A stretch of 64,000 nt of DNA from Lamellibrachia columna (Eukaryota > Annelida > Polychaeta > Sabellida > Siboglinidae). This document shows positions 1-13,300 of the stretch, in pieces. How positions within the stretch are numbered: the first letter of the stretch is position 1; each line of letters starts with the position of its first letter. Position numbers and translations under genes: made by a program. The stretch covers positions 58,147,220 through 58,211,219 of the forward strand of contig OY759265.1 in the NCBI GenBank assembly GCA_963662155.1, given 5' to 3'. The notes under the pieces are model-generated. The model made no database searches. It was given only the letters and a program-made list of their open reading frames with translations, and had not been told where the DNA came from.

Positions 1-1313
1 TACTTGTACTTGATAAAACATCAGATACATTTCAAGTACTATACTGTATATAACTAGGATATTCGTCATCTAAATTAATTGCTAACTTTCTACTGTTTTT
101 GTCTGTGTGATGCAAAGTGCTGTACTGCTGTAAGTCCATCCTTATTATATGTACATTTAATATTACAGTGGCATCTGTATCTGGCATATTTCGTCATTCA
201 TCAAATTGTATCATCAAATTGTAACAATTTGGATTGTTCATTATCCTTTAGTTTTAAAGTTGTTTAATCTTGACAGGAGCCAAGCAGAACATTTAATAAC
301 AAACAATTGAATGTTGTATCAATTATCCCAGGTGTTTATGAGAAACTGTTTGGATACCTTGTTTTATGGCCTGTACACATTTAAACCTTTAACATTCCTC
401 GAAAAGTGTTTCATCTTGACAGGTGCCAACTGACATGGTGGTGATGGCGGTGATGGTGGTGGTGGTGGTATATATCACATGCCTTTTCAAATTCATGAGA
501 CATTTGGTGTGAATTATTTACCTTGCATGTATCTGGTATGGACAAATGAGACATTAAAGGAAAGCTCGGACAATCACTGGAGACCGTTGACGACTCACTC
601 CAAATGCTCAACTGATATACTGCCTGTTACTCTGGATGTACTTAGTGAAGTGCCGGTAGACAAAATGTTTCTTGGGCAAAGGCCCTATTTTGATGGCCAT
701 TTGTTTATGAAACAATGTTGCAGTGTCATATACCAATATGACTTGTGCACTGAAGCATAACCAGCATCGAGCTGTGCCATGATTCACTTCCAACTGTCAT
801 GTTACTCATGTTCTACTACTGTATGTTGTTCAGCCTATTCCTAAAAAACTCAGAATATGACGGAATACCTTGGTAATCCATCTGGATTACTAGACACACC
901 TTAAAATCTACCCCTGTGCACATGTCTCTCATTGTAATGATATACATGCACCAACTTTTTTTAAAGAAAACACCAATATCTAATTTGTTAATTGGTCATA
1001 TCATTGACAATGCTTGCATAATGACAAGTCGACAAGTGTAGTACAAACATATTACTAAACAATCATGTCACTTGTTGCCACCTGGTGACTGAACCAGTTA
1101 CATGAATCTGTTGTCCCATTCATTGGTCAGTAGAGAAACTATGTAGTGTGAACATTGTGAACAGTGTGAACAGGGCAATATTTGCCTAAGAAACGTGTGA
1201 GAAGGAAACAATTTAGTCAGAAATATAAAAAAATAGTACAAAATCTAAAACATGTTATAGTATTAATTACATTTAGGTTTGTTTAATAACTTTGGATGTT
1301 TTCTGTTGTGAAG
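1..1313. other. AT-rich sequence upstream of the first visible UROD exon
   Basis: No exon, RNA gene or mobile element could be supported. A short GGTGAT/GGT simple repeat lies at about 435-470. The missing first UROD exon (about ten codons) may be hidden here or upstream; no ATG followed by a convincing donor in the needed phase was found. Confidence 0.4.
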
Positions 1314-4300
1314 GCATTCCCGCCCCTTAAGAATGACCTCATGATTAGAGCCGCCCGGGGAGAGCCGACAGTGAAAGTCCCAGTATGGGTGATGCGGCAA
1401 GCAGGGAGATATCTTCCAGGTAGGTGAACCCGAGAGGTATTTGGTGCATAGACCAAGACTCAGTTAGTTTAGGTGAGCAGTGATGAATTGCTGTTACTGA
1501 ATGGCATTCACCAGCAAAATATGACAGTCATTAGCCACGCCAGTAAGGAAGCCCACCAGCTAGCCCATTCAAATGTAAGTGAATACGATGAACTTTATGG
1601 AAAAATTAAAGAAATAAAATCATAGGCATACACATTTAGTAATTACACCACTATGTGCATATCATAGCAGCCTTGAAACATCTGGCAGATCAAGGTATCT
1701 GCAAAGAAGGCCAAACTTGTGTGTGGCAGAATAACTATTGAGTAGAATAATTATGTTTAAATTAACAAAGTAATGTGTAGATAAATGTTTTATTTTAATT
1801 ATGCACATTCTGTATTATTTCGGTTGAAGGCTGTGATGCATTTCATAAGAGTGACTATTGTGTAGCTGTTGTTGTGTATACATGCAACAAATCAGATCAA
1901 TTACAATTACTTTAAATTTTTCAGTTCAACTATAATTACACCATTTTAATTTCAATTACGATTACATTTGTATTATACAGAACCATTTGTTAATTATGTA
2001 GCATGTGTGTTTGTTTGTACGAATAATACGATTGATAAGCAAAATATAATGAACTTGGTGATCTTTGTACATTTTGTTGAACCATGACTTCATGATTTCA
2101 TATACAATTAGCTAGATAAGTATTATTGTTCCTTATAAATATAATGTAATGTTTGCTTGGTTCATTAATTAATGTTTAATTACATGGAGTACAATACAAC
2201 TATAAACAAAGGCCACAACCATTTGAAATCCTAATGAGTCTTTCCAATCTACTAAGCTATTTCAAAGCAATTCCACTCATAATATATAATCACAAATAAT
2301 TCATACTAGTACATTAGCAATGTTCACAACAAAATACGTCCCGAGGGGCTTTGTGTATTCTCCTTGTTGTACACCCATTTTGTCTACTGTTTTATACCCA
2401 GATTGGTTTACTTGGCAGTTGTGTTTTGAGGTTGTACCCTAGTTTGTCTACCATGAGTCTCTTGGCCAGGTCAGTATTCTTTTGTAATAAACCTGTGGGC
2501 TGTAGCTCACTCTTAATTGAGCTTATTTACTGACCTGGGCAGTGTTAATTACATGATCTAAGTACTGTATCAACAGAAACCACCACCTGGCCCTTCACTG
2601 TGTAAACTGATAGAAGATTACAGAATCAAAGAAAAATGGTGATGCCTTTTGGCATATTTGGAAGCCAGGTGTGAAATGTCTGCTGGCAGATTGCAATTAA
2701 ACATTTCTTACTAAGGCCAGATATATTCTGTTGGTGCACTTGTTATATCTGAATATTCCTTTGATTATATGAGCAGGTCCTGCAGATGTTATAATTAAGA
2801 TCTTGATTTTCAATTTGTGTGAGAGTATTTATATTTTTGCATTTTTTTTGGGTAGTTTGTTATAGAAAAAAAATACTGTAATTGATTGTAATTGATGAAA
2901 TTACACAACATATTTCAATTACAATTACAGCAGAATTTCAAAACTGAAGTCAATTACAATTACAGCATTTTGCTGTAATCAATTACAATTACATAATTGG
3001 ACCCAACCATGTATACTGCTCTGATTGTTGTCGTGTGTATATGCTGCTCTGATTGTTGTCGTGTGTACATGCTGCCCTGATTGTTGTCGTGTGTACATGC
3101 TGCTCTGATTGTTGTCGTGTATACATGCTGCTCTGATTGTTGTCGTGGGTACATACTGCTCTGATTGTTGTCGTGTGTACATACTGCTCTGATTGTTGTC
3201 ATGTGTACATGCTGCCCTGATTGTTGTCGTGTATACATGCTGCTCTGATTGTTGTCATGTATACATGCTGCTCTGATTGTTGTCGTGTATACATGCTGCT
3301 CTGATTGTTGTCGTGTGTACATGCTGCTCTGATTGTTGTCATGTATACATGCTGCTCTGATTGTTGTCGTGTGTACATGCTGCTCTGATTGTTGTCATGT
3401 GTACATGCTGCTTTGATTGTTGTCGTGTGTACATGCTGCCCTGATTGTTGTCGTGTATACATGCTGCTCTGATTGTTGTCATGTATACATGCTGCTCTGA
3501 TTGTTGTCGTGTGTACATGCTGCTCTTATTGTTGTCGTGTGTACATGCTGCTCTGATTGTTGTCGTGTGTACATGCTGCTCTGATTGTTGTCGTGTATAC
3601 ATGCTGCTCTGATTGTTGTCGTGTGTACATGTTGCTCTGATTGTTGTCGTGTGAACATGCTGCTCTGATTGTTGTCGTGTATACATGCTGCTCTGATTGT
3701 TGTCGTGTGAACATGCTGCTCTGATTGTTGTCGTGTATACATGCTGCTCTGATTGTTGTCGTGTGTACATGCTGCTCTGATTGTTGTCGTGTGTACATGC
3801 TGCTCTGATTGTTGTCGTGTGTACATGCTGCTCTGATTGTTGTCGTGTGTACATGTTGCTCTGATTGTTGTCGTGTGTACATGCTGCTTTGATTGTTGTC
3901 ATGTGTACATTCTGCTCTGATTGTTGTCGTGTGTACATGCTGCTCTGATTGTTGTCGTGTGTACATGCTGCTCTGATTGTTGTCGTGTGAACATGCTGCT
4001 CTGATTGTTGTCGTGTATACATGCTGTTCTGATTGTTGTCGTGTGTACATGCTGCTCTGATTGTTGTCGTGTATACATGTTGCTCTGATTGTTGTCGTGT
4101 GTACATGCTGCTCTTATTGTTGTCGTGTGTACATGCTGTTCTGATTGTTGTCTTGTGAACATGCTGCTCTGATTGTTGTCGTGTGTACATGCTGCTCTGA
4201 TTGTTGTCATGTGTACATGTTGCTCTGATTGTTGTCGTGTGTACATGGTGCTCTGGTTGTTGTTTGTACATGCTGCTCTGATTGTTGTCATGTATACATG

Positions 4301-7300
4301 CTGCTCTGATTGTTGTCATGTATACATGCTGCTCTGATTGTTGTCGTGTGTACATGTTGCTCTGATTGTTGTCGTGTGTACATGCTGCTCTGATTGTTGT
4401 CGTGTGTACATGCTGCTCTGGTTGTTGTGTGTACATGCTGCTCTGATTGTTGTCATGTGAACATGCTGCTCTGATTGTTGTCGTGTATACATGTTGCTCT
4501 GATTGTTGTCGTGTGTACATGCTGCTCTGATTGTTGTCGTGTGTACATGTTGCTCTGATTGTTGTCGTGTGTACATGCTGCTCTGATTGTTGTCGTGTGT
4601 ACATGCTGCTCTGATTGTTGTCGTGTGTACATGTTGCTCTGATTGTTGTCGTGTGAACATGCTGCTCTGATTGTTGTCGTGTGTACATGCTGCTCTTATT
4701 GTTGTCGTGTGTACATGCTGCTCTGATTGTTGTCGTGTGAACATGCTGCTCTGATTGTTGTCGTGTGTACATGCTGCTCTGATTGTTGTCGTGTGTACAT
4801 GTTGCTCTGATTGTTGTCGTGTGAACATGCTGCTCTGATTGTTGTCGTGTGTACATGCTGCTCTTATTGTTGTCGTGTGTACATGCTGCTCTGATTGTTG
4901 TCGTGTGAACATGCTGCTCTGATTGTTGTCGTGTGTACATGCTGCTCTGATTGTTGTCTTGTGTACTTGCTGCTCTGATTGTTGTCGTGTGTACATGCTG
5001 CTTTGATTGTTGTCGTGTGTACATGTTGCTCTGATTGTTGTCGTGTGAACATGCTGCTTTGATTGTTGTCATGTGTACATGCTGCTCTGATTGTTGTCGT
5101 GTGAACATGCTGCTCTGATTGTTGTCGTGTATACATGCTGTTCTGATTGTTGTCGTGTGTACATGCTGCTCTGATTGTTGTCGTGTGTACATGCTGCTCT
5201 GATTGTTGTCGTGTGTACATGCTGCTTTGATTGTTGTTGTGTGTACATGCTGCTCTGATTGTTGTCGTGTGTACATGCTGCTCTGATTGTTGTCGTGTGT
5301 ACATGTTGCTCTGATTGTTGTCGTGTGAACATGCTGCTCTGATTGTTGTCGTGTGTACATGCTGCTCTTATTGTTGTCGTGTGTACATGCTGCTCTGATT
5401 GTTGTCGTGTGAACATGCTGCTCTGATTGTTGTCGTGTGTACATGCTGCTCTGATTGTTGTCTTGTGTACTTGCTGCTCTGATTGTTGTCGTGTGTACAT
5501 GCTGCTTTGATTGTTGTCGTGTGTACATGTTGCTCTGATTGTTGTCGTGTGAACATGCTGCTTTGATTGTTGTCATGTGTACATGCTGCTCTGATTGTTG
5601 TCGTGTGAACATGCTGCTCTGATTGTTGTCGTGTATACATGCTGTTCTGATTGTTGTCGTGTGTACATGCTGCTCTGATTGTTGTCATGTGTACATGCTG
5701 CTCTGATTGTTGTCATGTGTACATGCTGCTTTGATTGTTGTTGTGTGTACATGCTGCTCTGATTGTTGTCGTGTGTACATGCTGCTCTGATTGTTGTCGT
5801 TTGTACATGCTGCTCTGATTGTTGTCGTGTGTACATGCTGCTCTGATTGTTGTCGTGTGAACATGCTGCTCTGATTGTTGTCGTGTGAACATGCTGCTCT
5901 GATTGTTGTCATGTGAACATGCTGCTCTGATTCAGAATTCCAGGAGGTTAGGAAGGAACATAGTTTCTTTGAAGTTTGCCAAACCCCTGAACTAGCTTGT
6001 GAAGTTACATTGCAGGTAAGTAGCACTAGTCTTGTGTTTATAGCTCACAGTTGCTGCTGGACATTCTCAGATGAACAGTTAATTATTTAATTACAATTAA
6101 TTGTCATTAATAATTAATTATATCACTGATTTGTGATGTGATTAGCAGAGATTTTGACTAAGTCAGGTTTTTGAGTTGATGTAATTTTCAGTCAAATGAA
6201 GGCTGATATGTCAAGTTTTTTATGGTTTTCATATGAATAATTTATTGTATTGCTTGTTTTATTTTCCAGCCCATTAGGAGATTTGCACTGGATGCTGCGA
6301 TTATATTTTCGGACATCCTCGTGGTTCCCCAAGCCCTTGGTATGCAGGTTGACATGGTCCCAGGAAAGGTAGCTTATATATAACCTTAACAGATCATGGT
6401 TTAAATGTAAACTCTCTTCAAAGCTAGTAGTCTGAAAATCTGAAATCCCAAAATAATTAATTTGATACACTGTATGTGACTTTCTAGAAGGACATCTAAT
6501 TCTGAGAAAACTAGTAATTATTATGATGTAATTGCAACATTTGGTATAATAATGTGTATTATTATGTAGACCTGTCATATTACACTCCAAATGTTTGCAA
6601 TGTTTAACTGCATATTTTTATTGGATTGTGACTTGGAATTGTAACATGTCCACTTTTAAATATATAACAGCCAAGTACAATTATCTTTAAACATCTCAGT
6701 AGTGACGGGTGAAATCTTTCATGTTAATTAAAACTGATTATGCATGTATGTTATGTTGAGGTTGCAACTGGTTTTGTGAAGCCTACTTGGCAACATGAAT
6801 AACTCTAAGCAGAAGGTATATATAATAGGATGAAACTAGAATAACTATAAGCAGAAGGTGGATGTACTAGGATGAAACTAGAATAACTGTAAGAAGAAGG
6901 TGGATATAATAGGATGAAACTAGAATAACTGTAAGCAGAAGGTGGATGTACTAGGATGAAACTAGAATAACTATAAGCAGAAGGTGGATATAATAGGATG
7001 AAACTAGAATAATTGTAAGCAGAAGGTAGATATACATGTAATAGGATGAAACTAGAATAACTCTAAGCAGACGGTAGATATAGTAGGATGAAACTATAAT
7101 AACTCTAAGCAGAAGGTAGATATAATAGGATGAAACTATAATAACTCTAAGCAGAAGGTAGATATAATAGGATGAAATTAGAATTAATGAGGACTCCAAG
7201 GATTCCTGTTTTGATTACTATGTATAGTTTCAATATATATATATATATGTTACAGTCAATCTGCGTAATCAGTCATTTCGCGTAATGACTGACAGGTGTA

Positions 7301-10300
7301 GCCATTACGCGAAATGACTGTTTCACTCAGGCATTTCACGAAATGACTGAATATTCCAGTCATTACGCGAAATGACTGGAAATAAGGCACTAATATTACA
7401 CAGTTTGACTGGTGACCATTTCAGTCATACTGTGTAAAAACAATTTGTGTACTTTTGTCATTATATATTGTTCCAATGTTAATTGTGCATTAATGTCAGC
7501 TTTCATAATTCTTCAGACATTCACATTACTCAAGTAGATAAACAAAGTGAATAAATATTTGCTATATATTTGCAAACAGCAGCATTTTGGTAATAATTTA
7601 TCCCTCTCTGGGTACAAGATTCTAACCCTCTCAAGATTCTAACCCTCCACCTTACACTTTGATTGACAGCTATATCACTAGTGTTCTCTGATTTGATGGA
7701 CAGGTAATGGATGACCCAACCATTCTCCAACTGAGAATGCTAATTGCCTGACAATGGTGACAGTCTCAATTGGCTATTGTGCATTGCCTCTCCCTATAAA
7801 AAGAACACAATCAGTAGGTGTTGCCTTGCCTTGCCTCTTGACATAGCTATCACAATGGCACAGGATAATTACGAAGTACAATTTAAGGAAGAGCTTTACA
7901 AAAGATTTCAAATGTGTCAAAAACATCTAATTCCCGAAGTGGAATATTTTAGTACTATAGAACAACTCAAGCTTGCAGCAACTGATGAATCTTCAAAGTC
8001 ACGTCATAGATACTACATACTCAGCAAGTAAGAACCAATTTTTATTTGTGGTTTCTTATGCTGAACATTGTTTCTTGATTTTAAGTGTGATAAATTTACC
8101 AGACATTTCACAATTTGAGGGGTAGATAGTAGTCCATTTAATCAATGCAAATATTCCAACCTATAATAAATGAGGTATGGATGGAAAGATAAAGTTAAAT
8201 AATCTTCCAAATGTGCCATCGCTAACATGTAATTATGCAGTAATGACATCATACCAGAATTTTGTCATATAAATTACTCCACAGTCCCACATGCAATTTT
8301 GGTGGCTTGCATAACATGATGTGGTTTCATTTTGATTTGGTAATGGTGAAATTTCACACCTTCATTCATTGATCTGCACATTGAAGCCAGAGGTAATTCC
8401 TTTTAAAGGTTTTCATAGTCAGAAGCCCCAAGTTAATATCCACCACAGTTGTATTGGATACCAATTCAAACCTTAATCCTTTCTCTGTTAAATTCTTCCT
8501 CTCTTTATGTAAGCCAGGAAGTCCCCAATGAAAGGGTCTTTCTTCAGTTAGCCATCAATTGCACGAGTGAGCACAAATGAAAGCTGTCAATACTGTCTCA
8601 CAAAAGTCAAGAAGTCCTTTCATGATTTGTCACATTAAGCCGTGCAAACAAATTAATTTAAAAGTAAAACCAATTGCTAAGTTTACTATAAAAGACACAT
8701 TGATTAACATCATAATTATGAGTATATTACAATTACAACGTATTACAATATATATATTATTTAGTTATTCTCACCATTTTGGCTTAGGTAGTTTATAATT
8801 AAAATTGGATAATAGTTTATGTTTCGCAGGTATCAAATTTGTCAATGCAGTGACATCGAGAAGTTGATAAAGAAACGAAATGCACAGTGATGCACACTGA
8901 AAACAGAAGTGATAGGATAAAATGTCCTTAACCTCTGAAATCAATAGGACACAATGTCCTGACTCCACAAAAACAATAGGACATTCTACATTTCCAACAT
9001 TCAATTTAAAATACACAATAGAAGACAAATCGTAATTGATACTGCGCAGTGTTTGCTCTGGGTATAATGGCACAAAGCGCACCTAGGAATAAGAACATTA
9101 ATTTGATGATAAGTGGTTTCGACCATGTGAAGTAACTTCAATTCCTGGTGTTCTACACGATCCAAAGTGAATCCGAACAATAATCTTAAATCATAATTTC
9201 ATCACAATATAAAAAATAACAGTGCCTTACTTCCAGTCGTTTCGCGTAATGAGTGGAATTTTCAGTCATTTCGCGAAATGCCTGAGTGAAACAGTCATTT
9301 CGCGTAATGCCTAAACATGTCAGTCATTACGCGAAATGACTGATTACGCAGATTAACTGTAACAGATATACTTCTTCAGTGCAATTTTCACTGTGTAGCC
9401 AGATCCAATTTTGTGCTCGTTCAACATTTAATTTAAAAACTGCTTCTGTGTTGGAACTGCAAATGTTGTGTTATTTGTGCAGAACAAAACATAATTCCAT
9501 TTTAGGGTCCAACATTTCCAGAACCATTGGTGGAACCAGGCGATTTGGAGAAATTGAAGAAAGATGTTGTTGCGAGCAAGGACTTGAAGTATGTGATGGA
9601 TGCCATTACCCTCACAAGGCACAAGCTCGAGGGGAAATGTCCCCTTATTGGCTTCAGTGGTGCACCGGTAAATGCTTGCAATGTTGTCTTTTTTTTCTTG
9701 TCTTAATTGTTTTTTTAATGTTTCTCTAAAGATGAAAATGCATGTTTGTGTGCAAAAGTAATTCGGAAAACAAATCTTGGTACAACACTCTTGTGACCAT
9801 GTGACGAAGGAAGGTAATAACTCCACTTATTACAGCCATTCATTGTCTCATGGTTGGGTTGGAAATTTTTTTACAAATTATTTAATTTCTAAAATTGTCC
9901 CAGCAGTCCCCTGGGTTAAACTTGACAAACTGATAATTTCCATCATACATTACTTTTATGCGGCTGCCCCACATGAAATGTTTTCCTGCAGTGTACATGT
10001 GCAAAAAATGGGGTTGATAATAGAAACTATAGTTCAAGTCCACCTAATGAGAGGAATGGGTTCAAGTCCACCCAATGAGGGTACCAGGTTCAAGTCCACC
10101 CAATGAGAGATCAGGGTTCAAACCACTTAATGAGAGGAATGGGTTCAAGTCCACCTAATGAGGGTACCAGGTTCAAGTCCACCTAATGAGGTTACCAGGT
10201 ACAAGTCCACCTAATGAGAGTACCAGGTTCAAGTCCACCTAATGAGGATACCGGGTACAAGTCCACCTAATGAGAGTACCAGGTTCAAGTCCACCTAATG

Positions 10301-13300
10301 AGGGTACCGGGTACAAGTCCACCTAATGAGGGTACCGGGTTCAAGTCCACCTAATGAGGGTACCGGGTACATGTCCACCTGCCACTGTTTTGCAACTCGG
10401 ACCATTCACACCACTTTGCCTGTGTCTTTCGGAAGAGGCACTAAAAGCCATTGATCCCATTTACCTGGTGTTTGTACTAGAGGATCCCACACAGCGAAAT
10501 GGAGAAAACCTGTTGTGGTCTAACAAAGCCAAAGGTCTCGATTTACAAAAACCCATATGGGCACTGCATTAGCTCCTGCCTATACAAGACCACACATTGT
10601 TATTATTTCTAACTGTGTTTCAGTGGACTCTGATGTCCTACATGGTGGAGGGTGGTGGCTCTGTGACCCAGTCGAAGGCCAAGCGCTGGCTGTATGTCTA
10701 CCCTGAGGCCAGTCACCAGCTGCTGCAGCTGCTCACAGATGTCATAGTCGACTACCTCATTCAGCAGGTGTTGGCCGGGGCACAGGTGAAGTCTGGGTTG
10801 AAATCTCACAAGGGGTGTATCCCCGAACAGTGGTTCCTAAAGTGCACCTCCAACTGTAGTAATGAATGGGTCGGTAACATTGTAGTGTGTAGTGTAATCA
10901 ATAGGTGGCAAATAGATTCAGTACTTTGAGCCATAGAGCTAATGTTTTGCTAATATAATTTGGAAAACAGTGAGGTAGTCCATGCACATCACTGGGAATA
11001 TGTAGTTATCATTACATATGCTTTTAGTTAGAAGACCTGTTAACAATTGTTTACAGACAATAGGGGAGATATGTGGTCATACATCTTGTTTAGAATTTTC
11101 TTAGAATTTTCTCTGAAACTGTTTTATTTATTTCATTATGCATATCAGGTAGGTCAGCAGGGTACCGTTTCACTTACATTCTTATGAGCTCATAAGCAAG
11201 ATTTTGGTCTTAAAAATCGATTTCGCACATTAGCTATGATCAAAACAGAAAATTGCATTTCATTAAGAATAAATCACAAAAACACTCATAGAAACACTGC
11301 TTAAAACGCTCCTAACTTACGATAAGGTTATACCACTCATAAAGCAAAACATATCCACCATAAACAGTCAAATTGACCTAACTGCATATTATCTTGGCTC
11401 CACTTTTACGTAGAGATCCAGTTTTTACAGTCAATTAAGTTTTCAAAATGTGGGCGAGGAATAGTTGGTAAATTATGAGTTTGTCTACAGCATCTATTTT
11501 ACAGCACTGATGTTGACAAGTCGTGTGCACTGTTTTACCGCACTGCGAAGGTCAAGGTTGTTCGCACAATGTTTGCTGTTCAATTTTGAGCAAATTTTTA
11601 ACTGGACTAACCAAAATATGTACACTCCTAACCTTCATATTGGTATACTCGATGACAACTTCAGTTGAGGTTGATGGCGTTTTTATTGAAAACTGTCAAA
11701 ACTCACTTGTCTAAACAACACGTCGCCGGTGTGTCACAGAAATAGTGTCTTCTTTTTTAAAATAAATTTTTTTCTCTTCACCCAGTGAGTAAGTCAAATT
11801 TAGTTGAAAAGTGTTCGATGGATTGTATTATCAGCCACTCTTGGACAACTTTTCTATTAATTTTGCCCAATTGTGCATATTTTGGAGCTTATGATGGAAA
11901 TTTTATCATTAGCTTATGATGGATTTATGAGCATCTTGGTGAAATGCATTTTGAAAACGCTCTTAAAAATCTATGATGGATTCTGTGTTATGATGGATTT
12001 TCCTTATGAGCTCTTTGTGAAACGCTCCCCAGATTACGATAATGAGAAAATAATATACATCTGTATTGCAGCAGTGTTACATCACATAAAACTCATGTTT
12101 ATGAACTGCAGGCCATTAAAACAATGAAGTTGATGAAAATGAACGTTTGTCTTCCTGGAGCAGATGCTTCAACTATTTGAGTCGCATGCGGGTGTGCTTG
12201 GATCGGGAATGTTCAGCAAGTTTGCCCTGCCCTACATCAGACAGATCTCTGCCCGGGTGAAGAAGGGATTGGAAGACCAGGGGTGCACCCCCGTCCCAAT
12301 GGTGAGTAGTGGGACAGTCTCTGTCATCGCCACAAATCTCACAACGAGATGTATTCTGTAATAATCTGTTTCTGTCTGAAATTGATAGCATTGATTAGAT
12401 TCAACAGAAATTATATTGACATGCAACGCTATTTTCAGAGTACCAAATTTAGGACTAGCTGGATATATTTAGCACTATTTGTACACAAATATAAAATTTC
12501 CTAATTCGTACATCTCAATGAATTAGACATCTTGCAGTTAATTGTTTTAGAGACGTCATTGTTTGAAATTTACTATTGAGAATGGCGTATCTAGCCTTAT
12601 AAAATGGTTTGGAAACAATGTAGGAATCTGACATGTCTACACATGATTATAGAAAACTGAAATTGCTAGATTATATCTGTATAATAAAGTGATGTGTCTG
12701 TGTCTGTCTGTTCCCTCATATCTCCGTCAGTTTCACATGTATGTAGCTGACATTTTATATGCGTGCCCGGGGGCCCACTGTGATTGTTCATACAAAATTG
12801 TTCATATGAAACCGGTTGTACACGATTTTTAGAGCATGAAGGTGTCATTGCACTACCAACCTTGACTGGGTGGTGCAAGGAGTCACTGTCATTGCACTAC
12901 CAACCTTGACTGGGTGGTGCAAGGAGTCACTGCCATTGCACTTCCAACCTTGACTGGGTGGTGCAAGGAGTCACTGCCATTGCACTTCCAACCTTGACTG
13001 GGTGGTGCAAGGAGTCACTGCCATTGCACTTCCAACCTTGACTGGGTGGTGCAAGGAGTCACTGTCATTGCACTACCAACCTTGACTGGGTGGTGCAAGG
13101 AGTCACTGCCATTGCACTACCAACCTTGACTGGGTGGTGCAAGGAGTCACTGCCATTGCGCTTCCAACCTTGACTGGGTGGTGCAAGGAGTCACTGCCAT
13201 TGCACTACCAACCTTGACTGGGTGGTGCAAGGAGTCACTGCCATTGCACTGCTAACCTTGACTGGGTGGTGCAAGGAGTCACTGCCATTGCACTGCTAAC

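Noticed and set aside
479..760. 93-codon frame at the window start as an exon of an upstream gene
   Set aside because: It has no recognisable family, no flanking splice sites and ordinary AT-rich composition; it is probably chance.
3339..5612. A 757-codon minus-strand open frame with [24 protein letters not shown] repeats
   Set aside because: It is the 28-bp minisatellite read in all three phases in turn. The unit has no stop, the frame lies in a UROD intron, and there is no domain, splice or promoter context.
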